Shown here in pieces: positions 27,752-38,601 of a DNA stretch of 64,000 nt. The translations under genes were made by a program, and so were the position numbers. The notes under the pieces were generated by a model. That model was not told the DNA's origin. It saw only the letters and a program-made list of their open reading frames with translations, and ran no database searches. Positions within the stretch are counted from its first letter, which is position 1. Each line of letters starts with the position of its first letter. This DNA is from Variovorax ginsengisoli. Lineage in GTDB: Bacteria; Pseudomonadota; Gammaproteobacteria; Burkholderiales; Burkholderiaceae_C. The DNA is taken from positions 62,001 through 126,000 of the forward strand of contig NZ_JAUJZH010000014.1 of assembly GCF_030486595.1 (NCBI RefSeq). Reading direction: 5' to 3'.

Positions 27752-28621
27752 TCAGACGAGCGTGCGTCCGGTCAGCCGGCTCAGGATCGCGAGCGGGCTG
27801 GAATCAGGATTGTATTGCCTTGCGGCGGGCAGATGCAGGGTCTGCTCGAGCATGTACTGGCCCGACATCACGGCATGCGAGGTCTGGTCCGAAAAACAGA
27901 CCCACACCGATCCGGCCGGAAACGGCACGGTCTGCTGCTCGCACTTTTCCTGGTAGTCCAGGTCGGACTTCATGCCGTCGTGCAGCTGCAGCATCAGGTG
28001 GTCGTACTCGCTGCGCAGCGACTTGGTCACTCGCAGCGCGCGCAGCAGCTTTGCCTGCCAGCGCGAATAGGGCTTGGCACGCGGCAGGAAGCGCGCGGCG
28101 ACCGCCTCGAACGGCTCGCCGACTCGCCAGACCCGCGGCGCCCCCTGCGGATTGACGTTGGTGAACACACGCAGGATGCGCTCGCCGTAGTTGGGGCGCG
28201 ACGGAAACGAATCCACGTGCAGGCGGCGATCGTCGGCGCGCCACGACTGCACGCGCGTCTCGACCTGCGCCGGCCGGTAGCTGGTCGGCGCCAGGCGCAG
28301 GGCCGGCACGTAGTGCGGCAGCAGGCCGTGGATCAAGGCCTGCGCCTGGGTCCGGAAGCGCCCGACCATGGCGGCCACCGCCTGTTGCCGCGCCTCGTCG
28401 CCGGCCACGCCCTTGATCCGGCCGGTGGCGTCCAGGCTGATGTTGCGCACGTCGGGCGACAGCACGGCCGGCGTCAGCAGCGCCTGCTCTTCGGGTTGCA
28501 ACCGGAAGCCGAGCTGCGGAAAGTACAGCACCTTGCCGGCCTCGAGCGCCGCGATCCACGCCTCGTTCGGCGTGGCCGCGCCCCAGTCGCTCAGCCCGAG
28601 CTCGACGAGTTGGTTCTCCAT
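27752..28621 (-). CDS. kdoO: Kdo hydroxylase (Fe(II)/2-oxoglutarate dioxygenase)
   Basis: Probable KdoO, which adds a 3-hydroxyl to the outer Kdo of the LPS core using iron, oxygen and 2-oxoglutarate. The 289-residue protein has the iron triad His135-x-Asp137 (RRLHVDSFPSRP) and His249 (SDQTSHAVMSGQ). The family text ILRVFTNVNPQGAPRVWRVG is also present. The ATG at 28621 has AAGGAG seven bases upstream. It lies between carB and greA and would modify Kdo made through kdsB. Proven members come from Burkholderia, Yersinia and related bacteria; identity here rests on motif match. Confidence 0.85.
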   Translation of the reverse strand: MENQLVELGLSDWGAATPNEAWIAALEAGKVLYFPQLGFRLQPEEQALLTPAVLSPDVRNISLDATGRIKGVAGDEARQQAVAAMVGRFRTQAQALIHGLLPHYVPALRLAPTSYRPAQVETRVQSWRADDRRLHVDSFPSRPNYGERILRVFTNVNPQGAPRVWRVGEPFEAVAARFLPRAKPYSRWQAKLLRALRVTKSLRSEYDHLMLQLHDGMKSDLDYQEKCEQQTVPFPAGSVWVCFSDQTSHAVMSGQYMLEQTLHLPAARQYNPDSSPLAILSRLTGRTLV

Positions 28622-28679
28622 GCAAAGTCTCCTTCGACCTTATTCTGCGGCCATCCCGCCGGCAAGACCTTGCGCTCGA

Positions 28680-31893
<3,214 letters not shown>

Positions 31894-31901
<8 letters not shown>

Positions 31902-33078
31902 TCTTCTGTCCTTCTTTGTGACTTTGCATGAGTGCCGTGAAGCGGTCGAACAGGTAGCCGATGTCATGCGGGCCGGGCGAGGCCTCGGGGTGGCCCTGGA
32001 AGCAGAAGGCCGGGCGGTCGGTGCGCGCCAGGCCCTGCAGCGTGTTGTCGAACAGGCTGATGTGGGTCGGACGCAGGTTGGCCGGCAGGGTTTTCTCGTC
32101 GACCGCGAAGCCGTGGTTCTGGCTGGTGATGCTGACGCGGCCGTTGTCCAGGTCCTTCACGGGATGGTTGGCGCCATGGTGGCCGAACTTCATCTTGAAG
32201 GTCTTGGCACCCGAGGCCAGCGCCATGATCTGGTGGCCCAGGCAGATGCCGAAGGTCGGGATGCCGGTCTCGATCAGTTCCTTGACCGCCGAGATCGCGT
32301 AGTCGCAGGGCTCCGGGTCGCCCGGGCCGTTGGCCAGGAAGATGCCGTCGGGGCGCAGCTTGAGCACGTCGGCCGCGGGGGTCTGGGCCGGCACCACGGT
32401 GATGCGCGCGCCGCGCTGCGCGATCATGCGCAGGATGTTCTTCTTGACGCCGTAGTCGAAGGCCACGACGTGGAACTTGGGCGTGATCTGCACGCCGTAG
32501 CCCGAGCCCAGCTTCCACTCGGTCTGGGTCCACTCGTAGGTTTCCTTGACCGACACCACCTTGGCGAGGTCGAGGCCGGCCATGCTCGGCGCGACCTTGG
32601 CGGCGGCCACGGCCTTGTCGATCAGGGCCTGCGTGACCTGCTCGCCTTCGGCCAGCCCCAGGATGCAGCCGTTCTGGGCCCCGTTTGTGCGCAGGTGGCG
32701 GGTCAGCTTGCGGGTGTCGATGTCGGCGATGGCGACCGTCTTGCCGCGCACCAGGTAGTCGCTCAGCGTCGCGGTCTTGCGGAAGTTGGATGCGACCAGC
32801 GGCAGGTCCTTGATGATCAGGCCGGCGGCATGGATTTTCTCGGACTCGATGTCTTCCTCGTTGACGCCGTAGTTGCCGATGTGCGGATACGTGAGGGTCA
32901 CGATCTGCTGGCAATAGCTCGGGTCGGTCAGGATTTCCTGGTAACCGGTCATGGCGGTGTTGAACACCACTTCGCCGGTCGTGGCGCCGGTGGCGCCGAT
33001 CGAGTTGCCGAGAAAGACCGTGCCGTCTGCAAGCGCCAGGATGGCGGGCGGGAATTTTCCCTTGAGAGACAAAAGCAC
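31894..33078 (-). CDS. carA: Carbamoyl-phosphate synthase small subunit
   Basis: Glutamine amidohydrolase subunit that supplies ammonia to CarB. The 394-residue protein has the N-terminal CarA domain (PPAILALADGTVFLG) and a class I amidotransferase domain with the nucleophile Cys in FGICLGHQIMAL. His and Glu of the triad lie in CFQGHPEASPGP. The start is taken as GTG at 33078, with GGAG six bases upstream; a longer frame from 33360 has no conserved sequence and crosses the leader hairpin. It opens carA-carB; the two overlap by eight bases. Confidence 0.95.
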
Positions 33079-33099
33079 TGGGATCTCCGGATGGATGAC

Positions 33100-33130
33100 G
33101 CCCAAAGCGAACCCAAGAAAGACTTTGGGC
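33100..33130 (-). promoter_or_regulatory. Inverted repeat in carA leader
   Basis: GCCCAAAG and CTTTGGGC, eight perfect pairs, flank a 15-base loop, ending 22 bases before the carA start. Pyrimidine or arginine control of the leader is possible. There is no T run, so it is not an ordinary terminator. Confidence 0.4.
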
Positions 33131-33196
33131 TGCGACCTTCGTCGAGGAGTTGGCTTGCGTGCGCTGTGGGCGGGGTGTGAGCGGGAAAGCCCTTGA

Positions 33197-33994
33197 TTAT
33201 AGCCGGCCCGCGGCCCTGGAATCTGCTCCAGCAGCACTTGCATACAAGCAGATCGCCGCCGCAGCGGCGACGTTGAGCGACTCTTCGCCACCCGGCTGGG
33301 CGATGCGGACATGGCGCGCCGCCCTCGCCTCCAGGGCAGCCGACACGCCCTGCCCTTCATGCCCCATCAGCCAGGCGCAGGGAAATGGCAGTTCGGCCCG
33401 GTGCAGCCAGTCGCCGCGGTGCGAGCTGGTGGCGACCATCGGCACTTCGAGCGCATCGAGAACCTCGGTCTCGACCCCTTCGATCAGCCGCAGGCCGAAA
33501 TGCGCCCCCATGCCGGCGCGCAGCACCTTGGGCGCCCACAGCGCCGCCGTGCCCTTGAGCGCGATGACCTGCGCAAAGCCGAAGGCGGCGGCGCTGCGCA
33601 GGATCGAGCCCACGTTGCCGGCATCCTGCAACCGATCGAGCACCACGGTGGGAGACCTCCGCGCGACCGCGGGCCGGGCCGGCAGGTCGAGCACGAAACC
33701 CATCGGCGCCGGCGATTCGAGCCCGCTGACGCCCGCCAGCAAGGCATCGGCCAGCACCACCGTCTTCGGCGCGGCGCCGGCCCATTCGTGGCGCGCCGCG
33801 GGCCAGAGCGATTCGGCAAACACGGCCACCGCCGGCCGCACGCCGCGCTCGCGGGCCGCCCGGCACAGGTGATCGCCTTCGAGCCAGATCCGGCCGGCCT
33901 TGCGGTAGGCGCCGGGGTCGTGCGCCAGCTTGCGCAATTCCTTGAGCAGCGGGTTGTCCTTCGACGTGACGTGGCTGACCTCGTCGACGCTCAT
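33197..33994 (-). CDS. SpoU/TrmH-family RNA 2'-O-methyltransferase
   Basis: A 265-residue SPOUT methyltransferase acting on rRNA or tRNA ribose. The N-terminal substrate-binding part starts SHVTSKDNPLLKELRKL. The catalytic knot shows motif 1 (LQDAGNVGSILRSAAAFGF), motif 2 (AWLMGHEGQGVSAAL) and motif 3 (GGEESLNVAAAAAICLYA). The target nucleotide is unknown. The start ATG overlaps the rnhB stop by ATGA and the gene ends the long lpx/bam block. It is about 120 bases upstream of carA on the same strand. Confidence 0.9.
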   Translation of the reverse strand: MSVDEVSHVTSKDNPLLKELRKLAHDPGAYRKAGRIWLEGDHLCRAARERGVRPAVAVFAESLWPAARHEWAGAAPKTVVLADALLAGVSGLESPAPMGFVLDLPARPAVARRSPTVVLDRLQDAGNVGSILRSAAAFGFAQVIALKGTAALWAPKVLRAGMGAHFGLRLIEGVETEVLDALEVPMVATSSHRGDWLHRAELPFPCAWLMGHEGQGVSAALEARAARHVRIAQPGGEESLNVAAAAAICLYASAAGADSRAAGRL

Positions 33995-34659
33995 CGAAGG
34001 TCTCCCTCGAAGCCGGCCATGGCCTCGGCCGGCGCGGACCCGCGCGCCAGCGCTGCGGCGACCGGGCTGAACGACTTGCGGTGATGCACGCAGGCCCCGT
34101 GGCGCAGCAGCGCATCGAGGTGCTCGGGCGTGCCGTAGCCCTTGTGGCCGGCGAAGCCGTAGTGCGGAAATTCGGCGTGCAGGTCCTCGCACAGCCGGTC
34201 GCGGTGCACCTTGGCCAGGATCGAGGCAGCCGAGATCGCCTTGACCCGGGCGTCGCCCTTCACGATGGCTTCGGCCAGCACGTTGAGCGTCGGCAGCCGG
34301 TTGCCGTCGACCAGCACCTTGACCGGCTTCAGCCGCAGCCCCTCGACCGCGCGCCGCATCGCCAGCATCGTCGCCTGCAGGATGTTGTGGGTGTCGATCT
34401 CCTCGACGCTGGCTTGGGCCACCGAGCAGCACAGCGCCTTGGCCAGGATCTGGTCGTGCAGGCGCTCGCGCTGTCGGGCCGTGAGCGTCTTGGAATCGGC
34501 CAGGCCACGGATCGGCCGCAGGTCGTCGAGGATGACGGCCGCCGCCACCACCGGCCCGGCCAGCGGACCACGGCCAGCCTCGTCGACCCCGGCCATGAGG
34601 CCGGGACCGTCCCAGACCAGCGTCGCCTGCTCAGCGTGCAAGAACTTTCTGGATCGCAT
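33991..34659 (-). CDS. rnhB: Ribonuclease HII
   Basis: Cleaves RNA in RNA-DNA hybrids and single ribonucleotides in DNA. The 222-residue protein has the GVDEAGRGPLAGPVVAAAVI motif with two acidic ligands, a third acid in VLVDGN, and a fourth around KVHRDRLCED. The ATG at 34659 overlaps lpxB by 29 bases; an upstream ATG at 34698 adds an unconserved stretch and one at 34596 would begin inside the first strand. The lpxB-rnhB link is conserved in proteobacteria. Confidence 0.94.
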   Translation of the reverse strand: MRSRKFLHAEQATLVWDGPGLMAGVDEAGRGPLAGPVVAAAVILDDLRPIRGLADSKTLTARQRERLHDQILAKALCCSVAQASVEEIDTHNILQATMLAMRRAVEGLRLKPVKVLVDGNRLPTLNVLAEAIVKGDARVKAISAASILAKVHRDRLCEDLHAEFPHYGFAGHKGYGTPEHLDALLRHGACVHHRKSFSPVAAALARGSAPAEAMAGFEGDLR

Positions 34660-35779
34660 CGGCGCACAGTGTCGGCGTATCGCGCAGCAATTCGGCATGC
34701 ATCGCGCAAAAACGTTGTTGCAAGGCGTGAACCTTGTCCGGTGAAGCCAGCCAGGCCAGCGTCGCCTCGGCCAGCGCCTCGGGCGTGGCGGCGTCCTGGA
34801 GGATTTCGGGCACCACGAACTCGCCGCTGAGGATGTTGGGAAGGCCGACCCACGGCTGCAGCTGCTTGCGCTGCATCACCAGCCGCCAGGTCAGCGAGTT
34901 CACGCGGTAGGAGATCACCATGGGGCGCTTGAACAGCGCCGCCTCGAGGGTCGCCGTGCCGCTGGCGATCAGCGTGACGTCGCAAGCCGCCAGCGCGGCA
35001 TGGGACTGGCGGTCGAGCAGGGTCACGCGGCCGGCCAGTTCGCTGGCGCCCAGGACCTGCTCCATCTCCGGGCGCAGGTTCGGCAACACCGGGCAGATGA
35101 AGTGCAGCCCGGGCCGCGCCTTCAGCATGAGCGCGGCGGCGGCGAAGAACATGGGCGCCAGCTGGCGCACTTCCGAGCGCCGGCTGCCGGGCAGGATGGC
35201 GACCACCTCGGCGTCCGGGTCGAGCCCGAGCGCCTTGCGCGCGGCCGCGCGATCGGGCGTCATCGGGATCACCTTGGCCAGCGGATGGCCCACGTAGGTG
35301 GCAGCAATCCCGTGCTGCTCGAGCAAGGCCGGCTCGAACGGGAAGATGCACAGCACGTGGTCGGCGGCCGCGCGCAGCTTGACGACCCGCTCCGGCCGCC
35401 AGGCCCAGATCGAGGGACAGACGAAATGCGCGGTCTTGATGCCGCGCTCGCGCAGGCCGGCTTCGAGATCGAGATTGAAATCGGGCGCGTCGACACCGAT
35501 GAAGATCTCGGGCCGCTCGCGCAGCAGCCGGGCCCGCAACTGGCGCCGGATGCCGGCGATCTCGGCGTAGTGCCGCAGCACTTCGACGTAGCCGCTGACG
35601 GCGAGCTTCTCCTGCGGCCACCAGCTTTCGAAACCGCGCGAGAGCATCTGGGGTCCGCCGATGCCGACGGCCTTCATCGCGGGCCAGCGCGCCTGCAGGC
35701 CATCGAGCATCAGGCCCGCCAGCAGGTCGCCCGAAGCCTCGCCGGCGACCAGCGAAAACTGCCGCTGCGTTTCAGGCAT
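34631..35779 (-). CDS. lpxB: Lipid-A-disaccharide synthase
   Basis: Joins UDP-2,3-diacylglucosamine and lipid X to the lipid A disaccharide at the inner membrane. Its 382 residues equal E. coli LpxB. It has the family start LVAGEASGDLLAGLMLDGLQ, the VDAPDFNLDLEAGLRERG segment, ILPGSRRSEV (sugar-nucleotide loop) and SGTATLEAAL near the C-terminus. It follows lpxA by eight bases. Its product is the substrate of LpxK encoded at 4047-5021. Confidence 0.97.
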   Translation of the reverse strand: MPETQRQFSLVAGEASGDLLAGLMLDGLQARWPAMKAVGIGGPQMLSRGFESWWPQEKLAVSGYVEVLRHYAEIAGIRRQLRARLLRERPEIFIGVDAPDFNLDLEAGLRERGIKTAHFVCPSIWAWRPERVVKLRAAADHVLCIFPFEPALLEQHGIAATYVGHPLAKVIPMTPDRAAARKALGLDPDAEVVAILPGSRRSEVRQLAPMFFAAAALMLKARPGLHFICPVLPNLRPEMEQVLGASELAGRVTLLDRQSHAALAACDVTLIASGTATLEAALFKRPMVISYRVNSLTWRLVMQRKQLQPWVGLPNILSGEFVVPEILQDAATPEALAEATLAWLASPDKVHALQQRFCAMHAELLRDTPTLCADAIQKVLAR

Positions 35780-35787
35780 GCGACGAC

Positions 35788-36576
35788 TCAGCGCGCGATG
35801 CCGCGCGTGGCGCCGGCGAGAAATTCGCTCATCAGCGCGACGTCGGGCGCCGATTCGGGCGTTTCGGCAGCCAGCGCCTCGATCGCGGCGCGCGCCTCGT
35901 CCAGCGTCTTGCCCTGCCGGTACAACAGGCGGTGCATCTGCTTGACCGCCGCGATCCGGGCCGGCGAGAACTCCCGGCGGCGCAAGCCGACCACGTTGAA
36001 CCCGCGCACGGCGAGCGGATTGCCGTCCACCAGCATGAAGGGCGGCACGTCCTGCGTGACCGCGCTGGCAAAACCGAGCATCGCATGGGCCCCGACCGAC
36101 ACGAACTGGTGGATGCCGGTCAGCCCGCCCACCGTCACCCAGTCGGCCAGGTGCACGTGGCCGGCCAGGGTCGTGTTGTTGGCGAGCGTGGTGTGGTCAT
36201 CGACACGGCAGTCATGCGCGATGTGCGTGTAGGCCATGATCCAGTTGTCGTTGCCCACCCGCGTGACGCCGCCTGCCCCCGGCACGCCGATGTTGAAGGT
36301 GCAGAACTCACGGATCACGTTGCGATCGCCGATGACCAGTCGCGTGGGTTCGCCGGCGTATTTCTTGTCTTGCGGCACCGCGCCCAGCGATGCGAACTGG
36401 AAGATCCGGTTGTCGCGGCCGATGGTGGTCCTGCCCTCGATCACGCAGTGAGCGCCGATCGTGGTGCCGGCGCCGACCCGAACGTGCGGGCCGATCACGG
36501 CGTAGGGACCGACGCTGACCGTCGGGTCGAGTTCGGCCTGCGGATCGACGATCGCCGTCGAATGAATCAGGGTCAT
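35788..36576 (-). CDS. lpxA: UDP-N-acetylglucosamine acyltransferase
   Basis: First step of lipid A synthesis: transfers 3-hydroxyacyl from ACP to UDP-GlcNAc. Its 262 residues equal E. coli LpxA. The left-handed beta helix is evident from hexad repeats (IVDPQAELDPTVSVGPYAVI). The catalytic His lies in MAYTHIAHDCRV. Acyl length cannot be read by eye. It starts 11 bases after the fabZ stop and is followed by lpxB. Confidence 0.97.
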   Translation of the reverse strand: MTLIHSTAIVDPQAELDPTVSVGPYAVIGPHVRVGAGTTIGAHCVIEGRTTIGRDNRIFQFASLGAVPQDKKYAGEPTRLVIGDRNVIREFCTFNIGVPGAGGVTRVGNDNWIMAYTHIAHDCRVDDHTTLANNTTLAGHVHLADWVTVGGLTGIHQFVSVGAHAMLGFASAVTQDVPPFMLVDGNPLAVRGFNVVGLRRREFSPARIAAVKQMHRLLYRQGKTLDEARAAIEALAAETPESAPDVALMSEFLAGATRGIAR

Positions 36577-36586
36577 GCCGGCAGGA

Positions 36587-37033
36587 TCAGTTGATCTGGC
36601 GCATCGCGCACATCAGTGTCGCTTCGCAGGCCAGTTCGGCACCGACCAGCGCGCGCCCCTTGAACTTGGAGATGCCGGCCTTCATGCGCTCGATCTCGAC
36701 CTCCAGCGTGAGCTGGTCGCCGGGCTCGACCGGCCGCTTGAAACGGGCGCCGTCGATGGCGGCGAAGTAGTAGACCGTGTTGTCGTCGGGCACGATGTCC
36801 AGCGAATGGAAGGACAGCAGCGCCGCCGCCTGTGCCATGGCCTCGAGCATCAGCACCCCCGGCATCACCGGGCGATGCGGGAAGTGGCCGTTGAAGAAGG
36901 GCTCGTTCATGGTCACGTTCTTGAGTGCCGTGATGCGCTTGCCCTTTTCCATCTCGAGCACGCGGTCCACCAGTAGGAACGGGTATCGGTGAGGCAGCAG
37001 CTTGAGGATTTGATGGATATCGAGCGTCGTCAT
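36587..37033 (-). CDS. fabZ: 3-hydroxyacyl-ACP dehydratase FabZ
   Basis: Dehydrates 3-hydroxyacyl-ACP in fatty acid synthesis and so competes with LpxA and LpxD for the same acyl-ACP. The protein has 148 residues. The hot-dog fold starts DIHQILKLLPHRYPFLLVDR, with the catalytic His in GHFPHRPVMPGVLMLEAMAQ and Glu in the same helix. It overlaps lpxD by ATGA. Its location between lpxD and lpxA is the standard one. Confidence 0.97.
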   Translation of the reverse strand: MTTLDIHQILKLLPHRYPFLLVDRVLEMEKGKRITALKNVTMNEPFFNGHFPHRPVMPGVLMLEAMAQAAALLSFHSLDIVPDDNTVYYFAAIDGARFKRPVEPGDQLTLEVEIERMKAGISKFKGRALVGAELACEATLMCAMRQIN

Positions 37034-38016
37034 GATTTCTTGTCCTGCATCGTCATTTTTTCCAGCGCCTTGAGGCGCTCCCGCAGACTGTGCAGTTGCT
37101 TGAGCGTGGCAGCGTTTTTCTCCCAGGTCGCATTGTCGTCGATGGGAAACACGCCGGTGTAGTGGCCGGGCTTGTGGATGGAGCGCGTCACCAGCGAGTT
37201 CGACGAGATGTTCACGTGGTCGGCGATCGTCAGGTGCCCGAGCACGCCGGCCCGGCCGCCGAAGGTGCAGTGGGCGCCGATGGTGGCGCTGCCCGCCACC
37301 GCGGCGCAGCCGGCCATCGCGGTGTGCTTGCCGATGCGCACGTTGTGGCCGATCTGGATCAGGTTGTCGAGCTTGACGCCGTCCTCGATCACGGTGTCCC
37401 CGAGGGCGCCGCGATCGATGCAGGTGTTGGCGCCGATCTCGACATCGTCGCCGATGCGCACCGCGCCCAGTTGCTCGATCTTGACCCAGGCCCCCTCGTG
37501 GGGCGCGAGTCCGAAGCCGTCGGCGCCGATCACCACGCCCGGATGCAGCAGGCAGCGGGCGCCGATGACGCAGTCCTCGCTCACGGTGACACCTGACTTG
37601 AGCACCGTATCGGCCCCGATGCGGGCCCCGCGCTCGACCACGCACAGCGCGCCGACCCGGGCGCTGGGGTCGATGACGGCTTCGGGGTCGATCACCGCAC
37701 TGGGGTGGATGCGCTGGGCCTCGGGCCGGGCATGGGCCTTCTTCCAGAGCTGGGTCAGGCGGGCGAAATAGAGATAGGGATCGGGCGTCTCGATGAAGGC
37801 GCCGCGCGCGGCGGCGGCTTCGCGCATCGCCGGGGCCACGATCACGCAGGCGGCCCGGGAGGCTGCGAGTTCCTTCTGGTACTTGGGATGGCTCAGGAAG
37901 GCGATCGCATCGCCCTCGGCCGTCGCCAGCGGCGACAGCCGCTCGATCGACAGCCCAGGATCGCCCTGGAGATCGCCTCCGAGGGCCTCGACGATTGCGC
38001 CTAGCCGCAGTGCCAC
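37030..38016 (-). CDS. lpxD: UDP-3-O-acylglucosamine N-acyltransferase
   Basis: Third step of lipid A synthesis: N-acylates UDP-3-O-acylglucosamine. In 328 residues it has the N-terminal uridine-binding domain (SHPKYQKELAASRAACVIV) and a beta helix with hexads (VIDPEAVIDPSARVGALCVV). The catalytic His lies in the LIQIGHNVRIG segment, and a helical C-terminus ends the protein. The start is GTG at 38016, 15 bases past the skp stop. The stop overlaps fabZ. Confidence 0.96.
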   Translation of the reverse strand: MALRLGAIVEALGGDLQGDPGLSIERLSPLATAEGDAIAFLSHPKYQKELAASRAACVIVAPAMREAAAARGAFIETPDPYLYFARLTQLWKKAHARPEAQRIHPSAVIDPEAVIDPSARVGALCVVERGARIGADTVLKSGVTVSEDCVIGARCLLHPGVVIGADGFGLAPHEGAWVKIEQLGAVRIGDDVEIGANTCIDRGALGDTVIEDGVKLDNLIQIGHNVRIGKHTAMAGCAAVAGSATIGAHCTFGGRAGVLGHLTIADHVNISSNSLVTRSIHKPGHYTGVFPIDDNATWEKNAATLKQLHSLRERLKALEKMTMQDKKS

Positions 38017-38031
38017 GCCGTTTTCGCGGCG

Positions 38032-38601
38032 CTACTTGCCGCCGGCCGGGGTCGACCCATTGGCCGACGTGTTGGTGGGCGTGTTGCTCGAGGCGTTGAG
38101 CGCCTTGATCACCTTTTCGGTGATGTCGTGCTTGGGGTTGATGTAGATCGCCTCCTGGAGGATGGCGTCGTACTTCTCGGCCTCGGCGACCTGCTTGACC
38201 ACACGGTTGGCGCGCTCGTAGACCTGCTGCAGCTCTTCATTCTTGCGTGCGTTCAGATCTTCCTGGAATTCGCGACGGCGACGCTGAAAGTCGCGATCCT
38301 GATCGACCAGTTGCCGCTGGCGGGTCACGCGCTGGCTCTCGGACAAGGTCGAAGCCTCGCGCTCGAACTGCTCGGAAGCCGCCTTCAATGCCGCGCCCTG
38401 CGCCGTCAGATCCTTTTCGCGCTTGAGGAACTCGGCCTCGAGCTTGGCCTGGGCGGCTTTCGCCGGCTGCGCCTCGCGCAGCACCCGGTCAGGATTGACG
38501 AATCCGATGCGGAAGGTTTCCTGCGCATGGGCAGCCGGCAGCCCCGCCGCCATGAAGACAGGAACAAGCAGCGCACCGGCGGCACGAAGCAGTGGAGTCA
38601 T
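38032..38601 (-). CDS. skp: Periplasmic chaperone Skp (OmpH)
   Basis: Holds unfolded outer-membrane proteins on their way to BAM. The 189-residue protein has a signal peptide ending near HAQETF (residue 26). A strand FRIGFVNPDRVLREAQPA and long basic/acidic coiled-coil tentacles (about 45-140) follow, then a strand YDAILQEAIYINPKHDIT. The tail (165-189) is Asn/Thr/Ser-rich and unusual but probably disordered. Its ATG shares one base with the bamA stop. Confidence 0.93.
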   Translation of the reverse strand: MTPLLRAAGALLVPVFMAAGLPAAHAQETFRIGFVNPDRVLREAQPAKAAQAKLEAEFLKREKDLTAQGAALKAASEQFEREASTLSESQRVTRQRQLVDQDRDFQRRRREFQEDLNARKNEELQQVYERANRVVKQVAEAEKYDAILQEAIYINPKHDITEKVIKALNASSNTPTNTSANGSTPAGGK

